In this document: one piece after another, positions 15,943 through 24,284 of the stretch
How the letters are laid out: each line of letters starts with the position of its first letter
Position numbering within the stretch: position 1 is the stretch's first letter
NCBI GenBank assembly: GCA_041745535.1
Contig: JBGTIS010000067.1
Location: 1-43,620 of the forward strand
From: JBGTIS01 sp041745535
Lineage (GTDB): Bacteria; Bacteroidota; Bacteroidia; Cytophagales; Cyclobacteriaceae
DNA length: 43,620 bases
Direction: 5' to 3'
Notes under the pieces: generated by a model
Database searches by the model: none
Seen by the model: the letters and a program-made list of their open reading frames with translations, nothing else
What the model was told of the DNA's origin: nothing
Made by a program: the position numbers and the translations under genes

Positions 15943-16144
15943 CTGTATGACCCTACAGCGCTGTTTTCTCACAAAGGTCAATAATTTTTAGTAAGGCGTT
16001 CTGTTTGTGGCAGGCACCTGATTTATAAAGAGGATCGGATAAATATTGGAAGTCTGAATAAAACTTATAGTCTTTTATCTCTTAACTTCAGATTTATATC
16101 CGCTTCCATTAAATTCGTGATGTACCTGAAAAATAAAGATTATT

Positions 16145-17125
16145 ATGAAGCATATATCAATCCTGGTACCTGAAGGTGCCATTTTGGGCAGCCTGGAAGG
16201 CACACGTCAGTTGTTTACAGAAGTGAATAATTTTACGAAACGCAAGGGTGAAGATCCCTTATTTAAGGTGCAACTGGTAGGACTTTCCAAAGCTACAAAG
16301 TTAGCTGGTGGGTTATTTACTGTGAATACCGACAAAACTATTAAGGAGGTAAATAAAACGGATCTGATCATTATTCCGGCTATCGATGGCGAGATCCATC
16401 AGGCTTTGGAAAAGAACCGTGATTTTATTCCCTGGATCAAAAAACAATACAAAAACGGAGCGGAAGTGGCCAGCCTTTGTTTAGGTGCTTTCCTGCTGGC
16501 CTCCACAGGTTTATTAAAAGGCAGAAAATGCGCTACCCACTGGATGGCCGCCAATAACTTCAGGGCCATGTTTCCGGATGTGGAACTGGTTACCGAGAAA
16601 ATTATTACCGACGAACAGGGTATTTATTCCAGCGGCGGGGCTTTTTCTTATCTGAACCTGATTCTTTACCTGATTGAGAAATTCGCGGGCCGGGAAATCG
16701 CCATCCTTTCGGCCAAAGTTTTTGCCATAGAATTAGATCGTGAGAATCAGTCGTCATTCACCATTTTCCAGGGACAAAAGGCACATGAAGACAAGCCCGT
16801 AATCAAAGCTCAGGAGTTTATAGAGCATAATTTTCAGGACAGAATTACCGTAGACCAACTGGCCTCTATGTTTGCGATGGGCCGCAGAAGCCTGGAACGG
16901 CGGTTTAAAAAAGCCACCTGCAATACTGTGAACGAGTACATACAGCGGGTAAAAATAGAAGCCGCGAAAAAAAGTTTTGAAACCACCCGGAAAAATATCA
17001 ATGAGATAATGTATGAGGTAGGCTATAACGATACCAAAGCCTTCAGAACCATATTCAGAAAAATAACGGGATTGTCGCCCCTTGAATACCGGAACCGCTA
17101 TAATAAAGAAGCACTGGCTGTATAA
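16145..17125 (+). CDS. GlxA-type AraC-family transcriptional regulator with DJ-1/PfpI domain
   Basis: A 326-residue cytoplasmic regulator. Residues 1-190 form a DJ-1/PfpI-like domain with the nucleophile-elbow region EVASLCLGAFLLASTGLLKG (Cys112) and the following CATHWMA. Residues about 220-320 are an AraC/XylS DNA-binding domain with two helix-turn-helices: ITVDQLASMFAMGRRSLERR, then NINEIMYEVGYNDTKAFRT, closing with ITGLSPLEYRNRY. GlxA-type proteins sense small molecules through the first domain and bind DNA with the second. It is divergent from the VOC/RibD operon, and direct repeats spaced 21 bp lie between them, so it may control that operon and itself. The inducing signal is unknown. 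Confidence 0.93.
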   Translation: MKHISILVPEGAILGSLEGTRQLFTEVNNFTKRKGEDPLFKVQLVGLSKATKLAGGLFTVNTDKTIKEVNKTDLIIIPAIDGEIHQALEKNRDFIPWIKKQYKNGAEVASLCLGAFLLASTGLLKGRKCATHWMAANNFRAMFPDVELVTEKIITDEQGIYSSGGAFSYLNLILYLIEKFAGREIAILSAKVFAIELDRENQSSFTIFQGQKAHEDKPVIKAQEFIEHNFQDRITVDQLASMFAMGRRSLERRFKKATCNTVNEYIQRVKIEAAKKSFETTRKNINEIMYEVGYNDTKAFRTIFRKITGLSPLEYRNRYNKEALAV

Positions 17126-17185
17126 GTATCCTATATTTCAGCTTTGCTGAGGTTCAGCCTGTTCGATAACAGTATTTTCGGATAC
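17126..17185 (+). other. branched inverted repeats after the regulator gene
   Basis: Directly after the stop codon, GTATCC (17126-17131) pairs with GGATAC (17180-17185). It encloses two small hairpins: TCAGC-TTT-GCTGA (17138-17150) and CTGTT-CGAT-AACAG (17159-17172). The shape is a three-way junction. No U-run follows, so a simple terminator is not evident. Confidence 0.4.
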
Positions 17186-17454
17186 CTCGCTGATAAAAAG
17201 AAGTCTGGGATCATACCCTCTATAAAGTAAACTATAAGTCCGATATGTACAGGTATTATTCCTTTGAAAGGACTGCAAGCTTTTTAATCACTAAGGGTTA
17301 TTCCAAAAGCATAAGCGCTGATTGACTATTGAATGGCTGACTATTTATCTGATTTTCTGAAAAGTAATAACCTGCTATTTGTGGTTCAGGTCAAAACTTT
17401 ATGGGTTTAAAAAAGTAGTATATATAAAAGAACCATTTTCAACAATTATTATAT
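17186..17454. other. intergenic region before the SDR gene, nothing recognised
   Basis: I see no open frame with family similarity and no clear TAnnTTTG promoter for the SDR gene. A short perfect inverted repeat, CCTTT-G-AAAGG, lies near 17257. The last 60 bases are A+T-rich. Confidence 0.5.
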
Positions 17455-18174
17455 ATGCAACATCTAGATAATAAAACAGCATTCATCACAGGAGGAAGTA
17501 AAGGAATAGGATATGGTATCGCGGCTGCCCTGGTAGCACAGAATATGAAAGTGGCTGTCACCAGCCGGTCGGCTGATAAAGCCGAAGCGATAGCCAAACA
17601 ACTCAATCAGTTGGGGAAAGGAGAAGCCATGGGCATCGCCGCTGATGTACGTGATTTTGCCGCACAAAAAAATGCAGTGGAACAGGTCATACAGCGGTGG
17701 GGACAGTTGGACGTGTTGGTAGCCAATGCCGGATTAGGACATTTCGCTTCTATCGAAGACCTGACACCGGAGCAGTGGCAGGAAACGCTGGATACGAATC
17801 TTACCGGCGTTTTCTACAGCATCAAGGCAAGCCTGGAAGCGCTGAAGAAATCCAAAGGATACATTATCACCATTTCCAGCCTGGCCGGTACTAATTTTTT
17901 CCCACAAGGTTCGGCTTATAATGCCAGCAAATTTGGCCTCACTGGGTTTACACAGGCGGTGATGCTGGACCTGCGCCAGCACGGCATCAAAGTAACCACC
18001 ATTATGCCTGGTTCGGTGGCCACGCATTTCAATCAGCATGAGCCCAACAGCCAGGATGACTGGAAAATTCAAATTGAGGACATTGGTCAAATGGTGGCAG
18101 ACCTGCTGCACATGCATCCGCGCACGCTGCCCAGTAAAATAGAGGTAAGACCCAGCCAACCGCCACAGAAATAA
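17455..18174 (+). CDS. short-chain dehydrogenase/reductase (SDR)
   Basis: A 239-residue cytoplasmic NAD(P)-dependent oxidoreductase of the classical SDR type. The cofactor motif is TGGSKGIG (12-19), the NAG motif is at 91-93, and the catalytic set is Ser142, Tyr155 and Lys159 (ISSLAG, then SAYNASKFG). Ser-Arg-Ser after the second strand fits NADP rather than NAD, which is inferred. The PGSVATHF stretch after the sixth strand is also typical. It resembles 3-ketoacyl-ACP reductase-like proteins, but the substrate cannot be named. It stands alone on the plus strand, converging with the sulfatase operon, and a terminator hairpin lies between the two stop codons. Confidence 0.93.
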   Translation: MQHLDNKTAFITGGSKGIGYGIAAALVAQNMKVAVTSRSADKAEAIAKQLNQLGKGEAMGIAADVRDFAAQKNAVEQVIQRWGQLDVLVANAGLGHFASIEDLTPEQWQETLDTNLTGVFYSIKASLEALKKSKGYIITISSLAGTNFFPQGSAYNASKFGLTGFTQAVMLDLRQHGIKVTTIMPGSVATHFNQHEPNSQDDWKIQIEDIGQMVADLLHMHPRTLPSKIEVRPSQPPQK

Positions 18175-18182
18175 AAATTTTT

Positions 18183-18214
18183 GAAGAGAGGAGAGCATGG
18201 CTTCTCTTCTTTTT
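18183..18214 (+). terminator. rho-independent terminator between convergent genes
   Basis: GAAGAGA (18183-18189) pairs with TCTCTTC (18203-18209), with inner AGC/GCT pairing possible, followed by TTTTT (18210-18214). It lies 8 bases after the SDR stop. On the other strand the same stem is followed by AAAAATTTTTATT, so it may also end the sulfatase operon, whose stop codon overlaps the T-run. Confidence 0.65.
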
Positions 18215-19787
18215 ATAAATCATCGCTCCCCTTTTGCTGTGGCAGGCTGTAGCCTTGCTGCTGGTATCGCGCCAACAAAGCAGTTAGCTCGTTTACCACT
18301 TCCGGATGCTCGGTGTATACATTCACCTTTTCTTCCGGATCGCTTTCCACATCGTATAATGTTCCCGGGGCCTCTCCAGGCTTTGGCTCAATTAATTTGG
18401 GATCGGTAAAACCGCCGGACCCCAGTTGCGTGGTTAGCTTCCATTTTCCTTTCCGTATGGCGAAAAAGCCCTGTAGCGAATGATGAATGGTAGCTTCCCT
18501 GATCTGACCGGTTATTTTTTCTCCTTTAAAGGCGTGCAGCATGTTATAGCTGTCTTCGCCCGCGGTATTGGGTAACGGCTGATTGAATAACCCGGCCAGA
18601 GTAGCCAGCAGATCGGTGGTACACATGGTTTGTGCGCTGGAAGTTCCGGCAGGAATCACACTCGGCCAGCGGGCAATAAACGGAATTCTATGACCGGCTT
18701 CATAAATGTCCGCTTTTCTGCCTTTATAAATGTAATTGGCGTCGTGGTTCGTCGCTGCCTGATCATCCGGCCGCCAGTCGGCACCATTATCTGACGTGAA
18801 CATGATCAGGGTATTTTGCTTGATGTTATTTTTATCCAAAGCCGCTTCTATTTTTCCAATCATTTGGTCTACCAGCACTACGAAATCGCCGTACCTGCCG
18901 GCATTGGATGCATCTTTCACTTCCGCCGTAGGCAGCCAGGGTGTATGCGGGGCGGGCAGGGCCAGGTACAAAAAGAAAGGCTGCTCATTTTTGCCGGCTG
19001 CCTGCCGATCGATATAGCCGATGGCTTCCTGGGTAACGGTGGGTAATACCGCTTCAAACTCAAAGCTGGGCGACATCTTTCCCGGCCGCCAGAACACACC
19101 CCTGCCATCCGTTTGCTGGTCTTTCCCTTTAGAAAAAGCGGTAGGCGCTTCCACCACCTTTTTATTTCTGATGTAACAATAAGGACTCATATCCAGAGAA
19201 GCAGGTATAATAAAAGAATAATCGAAACCATGATCAGCCGGCCCGCCCTGTATCTCGCTTTGATAATCTACATTGTCATCAAAATCCGGCGCCACTGTAT
19301 CATCCCATTGAATATCCTGAATAGGTCGCGCCATATTTTTTTTCGCCCAGTCTAAACCCAGGTGCCATTTACCCATACAGGCTGTGTGATATCCCTGTTG
19401 CTGTAAAAAGGTGCCCACAGTCATTCTGCCTGCTTCAATCAGGGAGGGAGAATATCCCCATAGTACACCCTCTTTCAATCGGGTACGGAACGCATACCTG
19501 CCGGTTAATATGCCATACCGGGTTGGGGTGCATACCGCGGAATTGGAATGGGCATCAGTAAAATGTATTCCTTCCTGCGCCAGTTTATCCAGATGAGGCG
19601 TATTGATTTTAGAGGCTTCGTTCAGATAGCTGATGTCTCCATAGCCCAGGTCATCGGCCAGAATATAAATGATATTGGGTTTTTGCGTTGCTACCGTGGC
19701 CTGTTCGTCGGGTTTGTTGGCAGATGAACCGCAACCAACTGCCAACCATAAAACTGATACATATAGAAAATTTCCTTTTAATTTCAT
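18213..19787 (-). CDS. sulfatase (S1 type, Cys-dependent), lipoprotein
   Basis: A 524-residue formylglycine-dependent sulfatase. The signal peptide MKLKGNFLYVSVLWLAVGC ends in the lipobox AVGC, so it is anchored in a membrane. Catalytic features are Asp45-Asp46 in ADDLGYGD, Cys86 of CTPTR (modified to formylglycine), GKWHLG (139-144), PHTPW near 280 for sulfate/metal contact, SDNG near 332-335 for metal, and GRKADIYEAGHR with the second lysine. Length is normal. It is the last gene of the second locus, 76 bp after its paralogue, with which it shares RTRL-x-x-GVL, GYSPSLIEAGR and GKWHLGLDW. Both may act on the same sugar type at different positions. The sulfatase subfamily is not resolved by eye. 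Confidence 0.93.
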   Translation of the reverse strand: MKLKGNFLYVSVLWLAVGCGSSANKPDEQATVATQKPNIIYILADDLGYGDISYLNEASKINTPHLDKLAQEGIHFTDAHSNSAVCTPTRYGILTGRYAFRTRLKEGVLWGYSPSLIEAGRMTVGTFLQQQGYHTACMGKWHLGLDWAKKNMARPIQDIQWDDTVAPDFDDNVDYQSEIQGGPADHGFDYSFIIPASLDMSPYCYIRNKKVVEAPTAFSKGKDQQTDGRGVFWRPGKMSPSFEFEAVLPTVTQEAIGYIDRQAAGKNEQPFFLYLALPAPHTPWLPTAEVKDASNAGRYGDFVVLVDQMIGKIEAALDKNNIKQNTLIMFTSDNGADWRPDDQAATNHDANYIYKGRKADIYEAGHRIPFIARWPSVIPAGTSSAQTMCTTDLLATLAGLFNQPLPNTAGEDSYNMLHAFKGEKITGQIREATIHHSLQGFFAIRKGKWKLTTQLGSGGFTDPKLIEPKPGEAPGTLYDVESDPEEKVNVYTEHPEVVNELTALLARYQQQGYSLPQQKGSDDL

Positions 19788-19863
19788 GTGGTCTGCTTTC
19801 TTGATAAAATCTTAAATAATAGTCCAGGGAACAGGTTCAATATACCCGTATTTACTGCCGCGC

Positions 19864-21402
19864 CTACTCATCATTGTTTGATTTATTTCTGATGACTTCC
19901 AGTTCTTTTTCTATGCTGCCTGCTACCTGCTGATCGGTAGAGACCAGGTTCCGGGTTTCCTGCGGATCATTTCCCAGGTTATAAAGCTGATAAGGATTTC
20001 CAAATACTTCTCCGGCAGGTTTTTGCCTGCCACCGGAACCGTTGGAAAAGATCAGTTTATAGTTTCCCTCTCTAAGTCCGAAGGTACCATTCACCGAATG
20101 ATGTACCACCGGAGGACGTAGTATGCTTTTGCCATTTTGCAGGACGGGATAAAAACTATATGTATCTTCGGATTGAGTGGTGTCAATTTCCACGCCTACT
20201 ATTTCCGACACGGTAGCCATTACATCAGTCAGACAAATTGTTTCGTCCACACTTTGGTTACCTTTCCACTGTTCGGGCCACCGGATCAAAAACGGAACCC
20301 GATGACCGCCTTCATAAATGTCTGCTTTGGTTCCCCGCCAGTTGCCATTGGCCCGATGGTGCTCGGGCCGGTAGCCCTGTACGGTGGCATCTTCCGTATG
20401 ATCTTTCTGTCCGGGTTCCATTTCGAACATGTAAGAGCCATTGTCGCTGGTAAATATCACCAGGGTTTCCTTCGTAATACCCGCTTTATCCAGGGTTTTC
20501 AGAATTTCACCCACCGTCCAGTCGGTCTGCATGATAAAATCGCCATGGGGACCTAAACCAGATTTACCCTCAAAACGGGGATGCGGTAATACAGGCTTAT
20601 GCGGTGCCGTCAGCGGAAAATAAAGAAAGAAAGGCTGCCGCGTTTTTGCATGCGTTTCAATAAAGTTTTGGGCTTTATTTACCAGATGGTCCAGGGCATC
20701 CACATGAGAGAAATTGCCGGCGATTTCACCTTTGCGGACGTAGGCCGGAAAACCTTTTCCTTCAAACTCCTGATTCGGTATTTGCGTTGCTTTGCCATCC
20801 TCCATATACACATAAGGTCCCATATCCAGGGAACCGGGAATTACATAGGAATAGGCAAAACCCACTTCATTGGCTCCTTGTTTCACCGGTTTGGCATAAT
20901 CTATGTACCCGGCAGGCGGCACATAATTCAGCCCTTTCACGCCATCGGGAACTGCCCGTACCCAGGGCCAATCCAGGCCCAGGTGCCATTTTCCCACCAC
21001 CGCAGTCTGATAACCTTTGTCCTGCAATACCGAAGCAAGGGTCTGGCGTCCGGCCTCGATGAGCGTGGGTGAATACCCACTCAGCACACCACTTTGCAAC
21101 CGGGTGCGCCAGGCATAACGCCCGCATAGCAATCCATAACGGGTGGGTGTACACACGGCCGAAGGGGTATGCGCGTCGGTGAACATTATTCCTTCCTTTG
21201 CCAGACGGTCCATCGCAGGCGTGGGTATCGTGGAACCGGAATTATAACAATGGACATCTCCATAGCCTAAATCATCGGCCAGAATTAGTACTATATTGGG
21301 GTTTTGCTGAGCCTGGGCTTTTGCACTGATTTGCATACCGATACAGCCATACCCCAGGGTAAGCAGAATAAGTAGTTTGTACATGTTCTTATTGAGTTGC
21401 AT
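19864..21402 (-). CDS. sulfatase (S1 type, Cys-dependent), secreted
   Basis: A 512-residue sulfatase with a Sec signal peptide (MYKLLILLTLGYGC onward, cleaved near AKAQAQ). A second ATG six codons in is an equally good start. Visible are ADDLGYGDVH (metal Asp43-Asp44), Cys84 of CTPTR, GKWHLGLDW with Lys138, APHKPVLPHPRF, TSDNGSYMFE and KADIYEGGHRVPFL. It is closely similar to the next gene in the operon throughout, including RTRLQSGVLSGYSP and PGSLDMGPYVY, so the two arose by duplication. It begins 3 bases after the upstream sulfatase's stop codon, which suggests translational coupling. It presumably desulfates oligosaccharides in the periplasm. Confidence 0.93.
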   Translation of the reverse strand: MQLNKNMYKLLILLTLGYGCIGMQISAKAQAQQNPNIVLILADDLGYGDVHCYNSGSTIPTPAMDRLAKEGIMFTDAHTPSAVCTPTRYGLLCGRYAWRTRLQSGVLSGYSPTLIEAGRQTLASVLQDKGYQTAVVGKWHLGLDWPWVRAVPDGVKGLNYVPPAGYIDYAKPVKQGANEVGFAYSYVIPGSLDMGPYVYMEDGKATQIPNQEFEGKGFPAYVRKGEIAGNFSHVDALDHLVNKAQNFIETHAKTRQPFFLYFPLTAPHKPVLPHPRFEGKSGLGPHGDFIMQTDWTVGEILKTLDKAGITKETLVIFTSDNGSYMFEMEPGQKDHTEDATVQGYRPEHHRANGNWRGTKADIYEGGHRVPFLIRWPEQWKGNQSVDETICLTDVMATVSEIVGVEIDTTQSEDTYSFYPVLQNGKSILRPPVVHHSVNGTFGLREGNYKLIFSNGSGGRQKPAGEVFGNPYQLYNLGNDPQETRNLVSTDQQVAGSIEKELEVIRNKSNNDE

Positions 21403-21405
21403 ATG

Positions 21406-22749
21406 TTAAGCGTTGATTTCTTCTTTTAACTGCGATTCCCATTGTGCTAAAGCCTGCTTTAACTCCAGAAAAACAGCTTGATTTTCTCCCTTTATGTCTT
21501 TGTTTTCTCCCGGATCTTCAGCCAGGTTATAGAGTGCCTCATCTTCCTGATTGATCACTAGTTTCCATTTTCCCTTCCGGGCTGCTTTCTGTTCTTTGAA
21601 TCTCCAGAAAACCGTGCGTTCATGGGTTGTATTGTTTTCTGTATTTCCATTGATCAATGATGCGAGGCTTTTGCCGGAAACCTGTGTACCGGCAGGGATA
21701 TCTACGCCCAGCATTTCGGCTATGGTAGGAAAAATATCCATAGACAGCACCAATTCATCTGACTCAGCTGCTTTAATGCTATTCTTCCAATAGAAAATAG
21801 CAGGCACACGATGCCCTCCTTCGTATACCTGCCCTTTAAACCCGTTAAAGGGCGCATTGGAACCAGCGTGTTGTGAAGCCCCATTGTCTGAGCAAAAAAT
21901 CACCAGGGTATTTTCCAGTAGGGCATTTTCTCTCAGATAAGTGATGATGCACCCAACATTTTTGTCCAGAGATTCCACCATTTCTTTGTAGGCGCCCTGC
22001 ACATCCTGACGGCTTCCCAAGACAGGAAATGCTCCGCCCACTGTCCGGTCAGCAGGGTCGTCAGGGCCCTGGTACGGATAATGGGGCGCGCCATGGGGCA
22101 GATATAAGAAAAAAGGTTGGCCCTTTACACGCTCTATAAACCGAATACCCTGATCGGTGATAATATCGGTCAGGTACCCTGCTTCCGGCTTCAGTTCCTT
22201 GCCCACCCACCAGTCGGCATGGCCTTCCTGATCGATATGGCTTTGGTAGTCAATATTACCGCTCACAAAACCATTAAAATTATCAAAACCCTGCACCACC
22301 GGGCCAAATTCCGGCTGGTAGCCCAAATGCCATTTTCCAAACATGGCGGTTGCATAACCTGCACTTTTAAATAATTCGGCAAGGGTGTACCGATTGGCAC
22401 TCATGCCGGTGTGGCGGTGGCTCTTTGCCGTAACCACTCCCTCAATACCAGCTTCCTGCGGATACAGGCCCGTTAAAAGGGCAGCCCGGGTAGGACTGCA
22501 TACCACCCCATTAGAATGGTAGTTGGTAAGTTTCAATCCGTGCGTCGCCAGGCTGTCGAGATTGGGTGTGTCAATATTTTTGCTTCCGTAGCAGCTTAAA
22601 TCCGCATATCCCAAATCATCGGCCATAATCAGGACCACATTAGGTTGGTTTCCCTGATCTTTTATTACCTTTTTGTCGCTGGCTTTGCGCTGGCAACCGG
22701 AAAATAAAATAATCAGCAGCCATAGCCATACTTTTAATGAAATTATCAT
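21406..22749 (-). CDS. sulfatase (S1 type, Cys-dependent), lipoprotein
   Basis: A 447-residue sulfatase. MIISLKVWLWLLIILFSGC is a signal peptide with lipobox FSGC (Cys19). ADDLGYADLSCYG gives the first metal aspartates, Cys84 of CSPTR the formylglycine site, GKWHLGYQPEFGP the Lys-Trp-His, APHYPYQGP the histidine, and CSDNGASQHAGSNAPF the second metal site. KGQVYEGGHRVPAIFYW supplies the late lysine. It is shorter than and distinct from the paralogous pair that follows, so it probably removes a different sulfate. Its ATG overlaps the stop codon of the SusD gene (TAATG at 22751-22747), which implies translational coupling with the importer. Confidence 0.93.
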   Translation of the reverse strand: MIISLKVWLWLLIILFSGCQRKASDKKVIKDQGNQPNVVLIMADDLGYADLSCYGSKNIDTPNLDSLATHGLKLTNYHSNGVVCSPTRAALLTGLYPQEAGIEGVVTAKSHRHTGMSANRYTLAELFKSAGYATAMFGKWHLGYQPEFGPVVQGFDNFNGFVSGNIDYQSHIDQEGHADWWVGKELKPEAGYLTDIITDQGIRFIERVKGQPFFLYLPHGAPHYPYQGPDDPADRTVGGAFPVLGSRQDVQGAYKEMVESLDKNVGCIITYLRENALLENTLVIFCSDNGASQHAGSNAPFNGFKGQVYEGGHRVPAIFYWKNSIKAAESDELVLSMDIFPTIAEMLGVDIPAGTQVSGKSLASLINGNTENNTTHERTVFWRFKEQKAARKGKWKLVINQEDEALYNLAEDPGENKDIKGENQAVFLELKQALAQWESQLKEEINA

Positions 22750-24254
22750 TAATATCCAGGATTTTGATCGCCCAAATTAGCATTATTTACAAACTCTATA
22801 CTGGGAATCGGGTATAAATAATAGGGTTTTCCCGTGACCGGATGGGTAATAGCGCGGTTACCCGGAAAAGTAAGCCCCAGAAAATCCATTTGTTCCTGTA
22901 TCACGTTTTGCAGGATGCCCCAGCGATTTAAATCAAAATACCGTTTGGCTTCAAAAGCCAGTTCTTTTCTTCTTTCGTTTCTTAAAGCTGCTCTAAAAGC
23001 TTCCTGATCAGGCAAATCGGCGGCGGTAAGCGCTGACAAACCGGCATTGACCCGGGTTTCATTTAACAGATCAAAGGCTTCCCCGTTGGGCACGTACCCC
23101 TGCTCATTCAGGGCCTCAGCCCGCACCAGCAAAACTTCGGCATACCGGATTAAAGGAAAATTCCAGGAGCTTAATCCGTGCGGGTCGCTCGTATTATAAT
23201 ACTTGTTGATGTAGAAAAGGCTGCCGTCGGGCTGACTCGGATCAATAAAATTTACGAGGCCATAACTCTGGATGATCACGTCTTTGCGTAAATCTTCCGC
23301 ATCGAAGAGTTGTACAAAACTGTTTCCCGAAGACAGGCTGCCGCCTTTGCCATTCAGATTGTCATCGGTTGGTAAAATAAAAGCGGAACCATTATCAAAA
23401 TCCGGCGGAGCGAAAGAACTGCTTTGTGATCCTGTGGTTTCACCGGTTACGCCACCATACTGCACTTCGAACAGGGAACCAGGGCCATTTTCCTGGCTAC
23501 CATTAAAATTATCGGCATAATTGGGCAACAAACTACCCTGTCCGATAACCGCCGCTGCCGCATCCGCTGCTTCGCTCCATGCTTCCAATTCCAGGTGCAC
23601 CAGCGCTTGCAGGGCACTGGCAGCATGGGAAGTTGGTCTGCCCACTTCCATGCCTGATCCGCCCGGATAGGCCGCAGGAAGTAATGGTACTGCATCTGCC
23701 AAATCAGTTTTTATCTGGCTGTATACCTGTTCAATAGTAGCCCTTGGCTGTTCCGCATCTTCCCGGGTTTTGATCTCAGTCAGAATCAGCGGCACGCCAC
23801 CAAAAAGTCGTACCAGATTGAAATAATAAAAAGCCCTCATAAATTTGGCCTGTCCTACTATGGCATCTTTCATTTCAGCGCTTGAAAACTCTTCTATGGA
23901 CTCTACATGCGCCAATACGGTATTGGCGCGGGTAATGCCGGTAAAATGGGTTGACCAAACGTCCTGAGATACACTGAAAGTTTGTTCCACAATATAAATA
24001 TCAGGTTCTGTTTCCTTTCTCCAGGTCCAGCCATCATCGCTGGCCAGGTCGGTTAGCCGCAACATGTTACCTTCATACTGACCCTGCAAAGGCTGATAAA
24101 TTCCATTTACCGCCGTGAGAATACCATTTTCGGTAGTCAATAGCTTATCCAGGGCTACTTGTCCCTGTGGGGCAGGTTCCAGAATATTTTCACAACTCAT
24201 ACATAAGGTCGTGCAAAAAACAATGATTGAAATTATATATCTGACATGTTTCAT
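22749..24254 (-). CDS. SusD/RagB-family nutrient-binding lipoprotein (second locus)
   Basis: A 501-residue SusD homologue. The signal peptide MKHVRYIISIIVFCTTLCMSC carries the lipobox CMSC. Family marks are GQAKFMRAFYYFNLVRLFGG, IRYAEVLLVRAEALNE, RNERRKELAFEAKRYFDLNR and the closing YLYPIPSIEFVNN-NLGDQNPGY pattern. It binds glycan at the cell surface on top of the SusC barrel encoded 30 bp upstream. It differs clearly from the SusD at 5988-7787, being about 100 residues shorter, so the two loci probably import different oligosaccharides. The stop codon overlaps the start of the first sulfatase gene. Confidence 0.95.
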   Translation of the reverse strand: MKHVRYIISIIVFCTTLCMSCENILEPAPQGQVALDKLLTTENGILTAVNGIYQPLQGQYEGNMLRLTDLASDDGWTWRKETEPDIYIVEQTFSVSQDVWSTHFTGITRANTVLAHVESIEEFSSAEMKDAIVGQAKFMRAFYYFNLVRLFGGVPLILTEIKTREDAEQPRATIEQVYSQIKTDLADAVPLLPAAYPGGSGMEVGRPTSHAASALQALVHLELEAWSEAADAAAAVIGQGSLLPNYADNFNGSQENGPGSLFEVQYGGVTGETTGSQSSSFAPPDFDNGSAFILPTDDNLNGKGGSLSSGNSFVQLFDAEDLRKDVIIQSYGLVNFIDPSQPDGSLFYINKYYNTSDPHGLSSWNFPLIRYAEVLLVRAEALNEQGYVPNGEAFDLLNETRVNAGLSALTAADLPDQEAFRAALRNERRKELAFEAKRYFDLNRWGILQNVIQEQMDFLGLTFPGNRAITHPVTGKPYYLYPIPSIEFVNNANLGDQNPGY

Positions 24255-24284
24255 TTCTCAAACATTTAATAATGACGTTATATT

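Noticed and set aside
15947..15991. A 14-codon frame (MTLQRCFLTKVNNF) just after the plus-strand -7 element
   Set aside because: It has no clear ribosome-binding site and no recognisable similarity, and is best read as untranslated leader.
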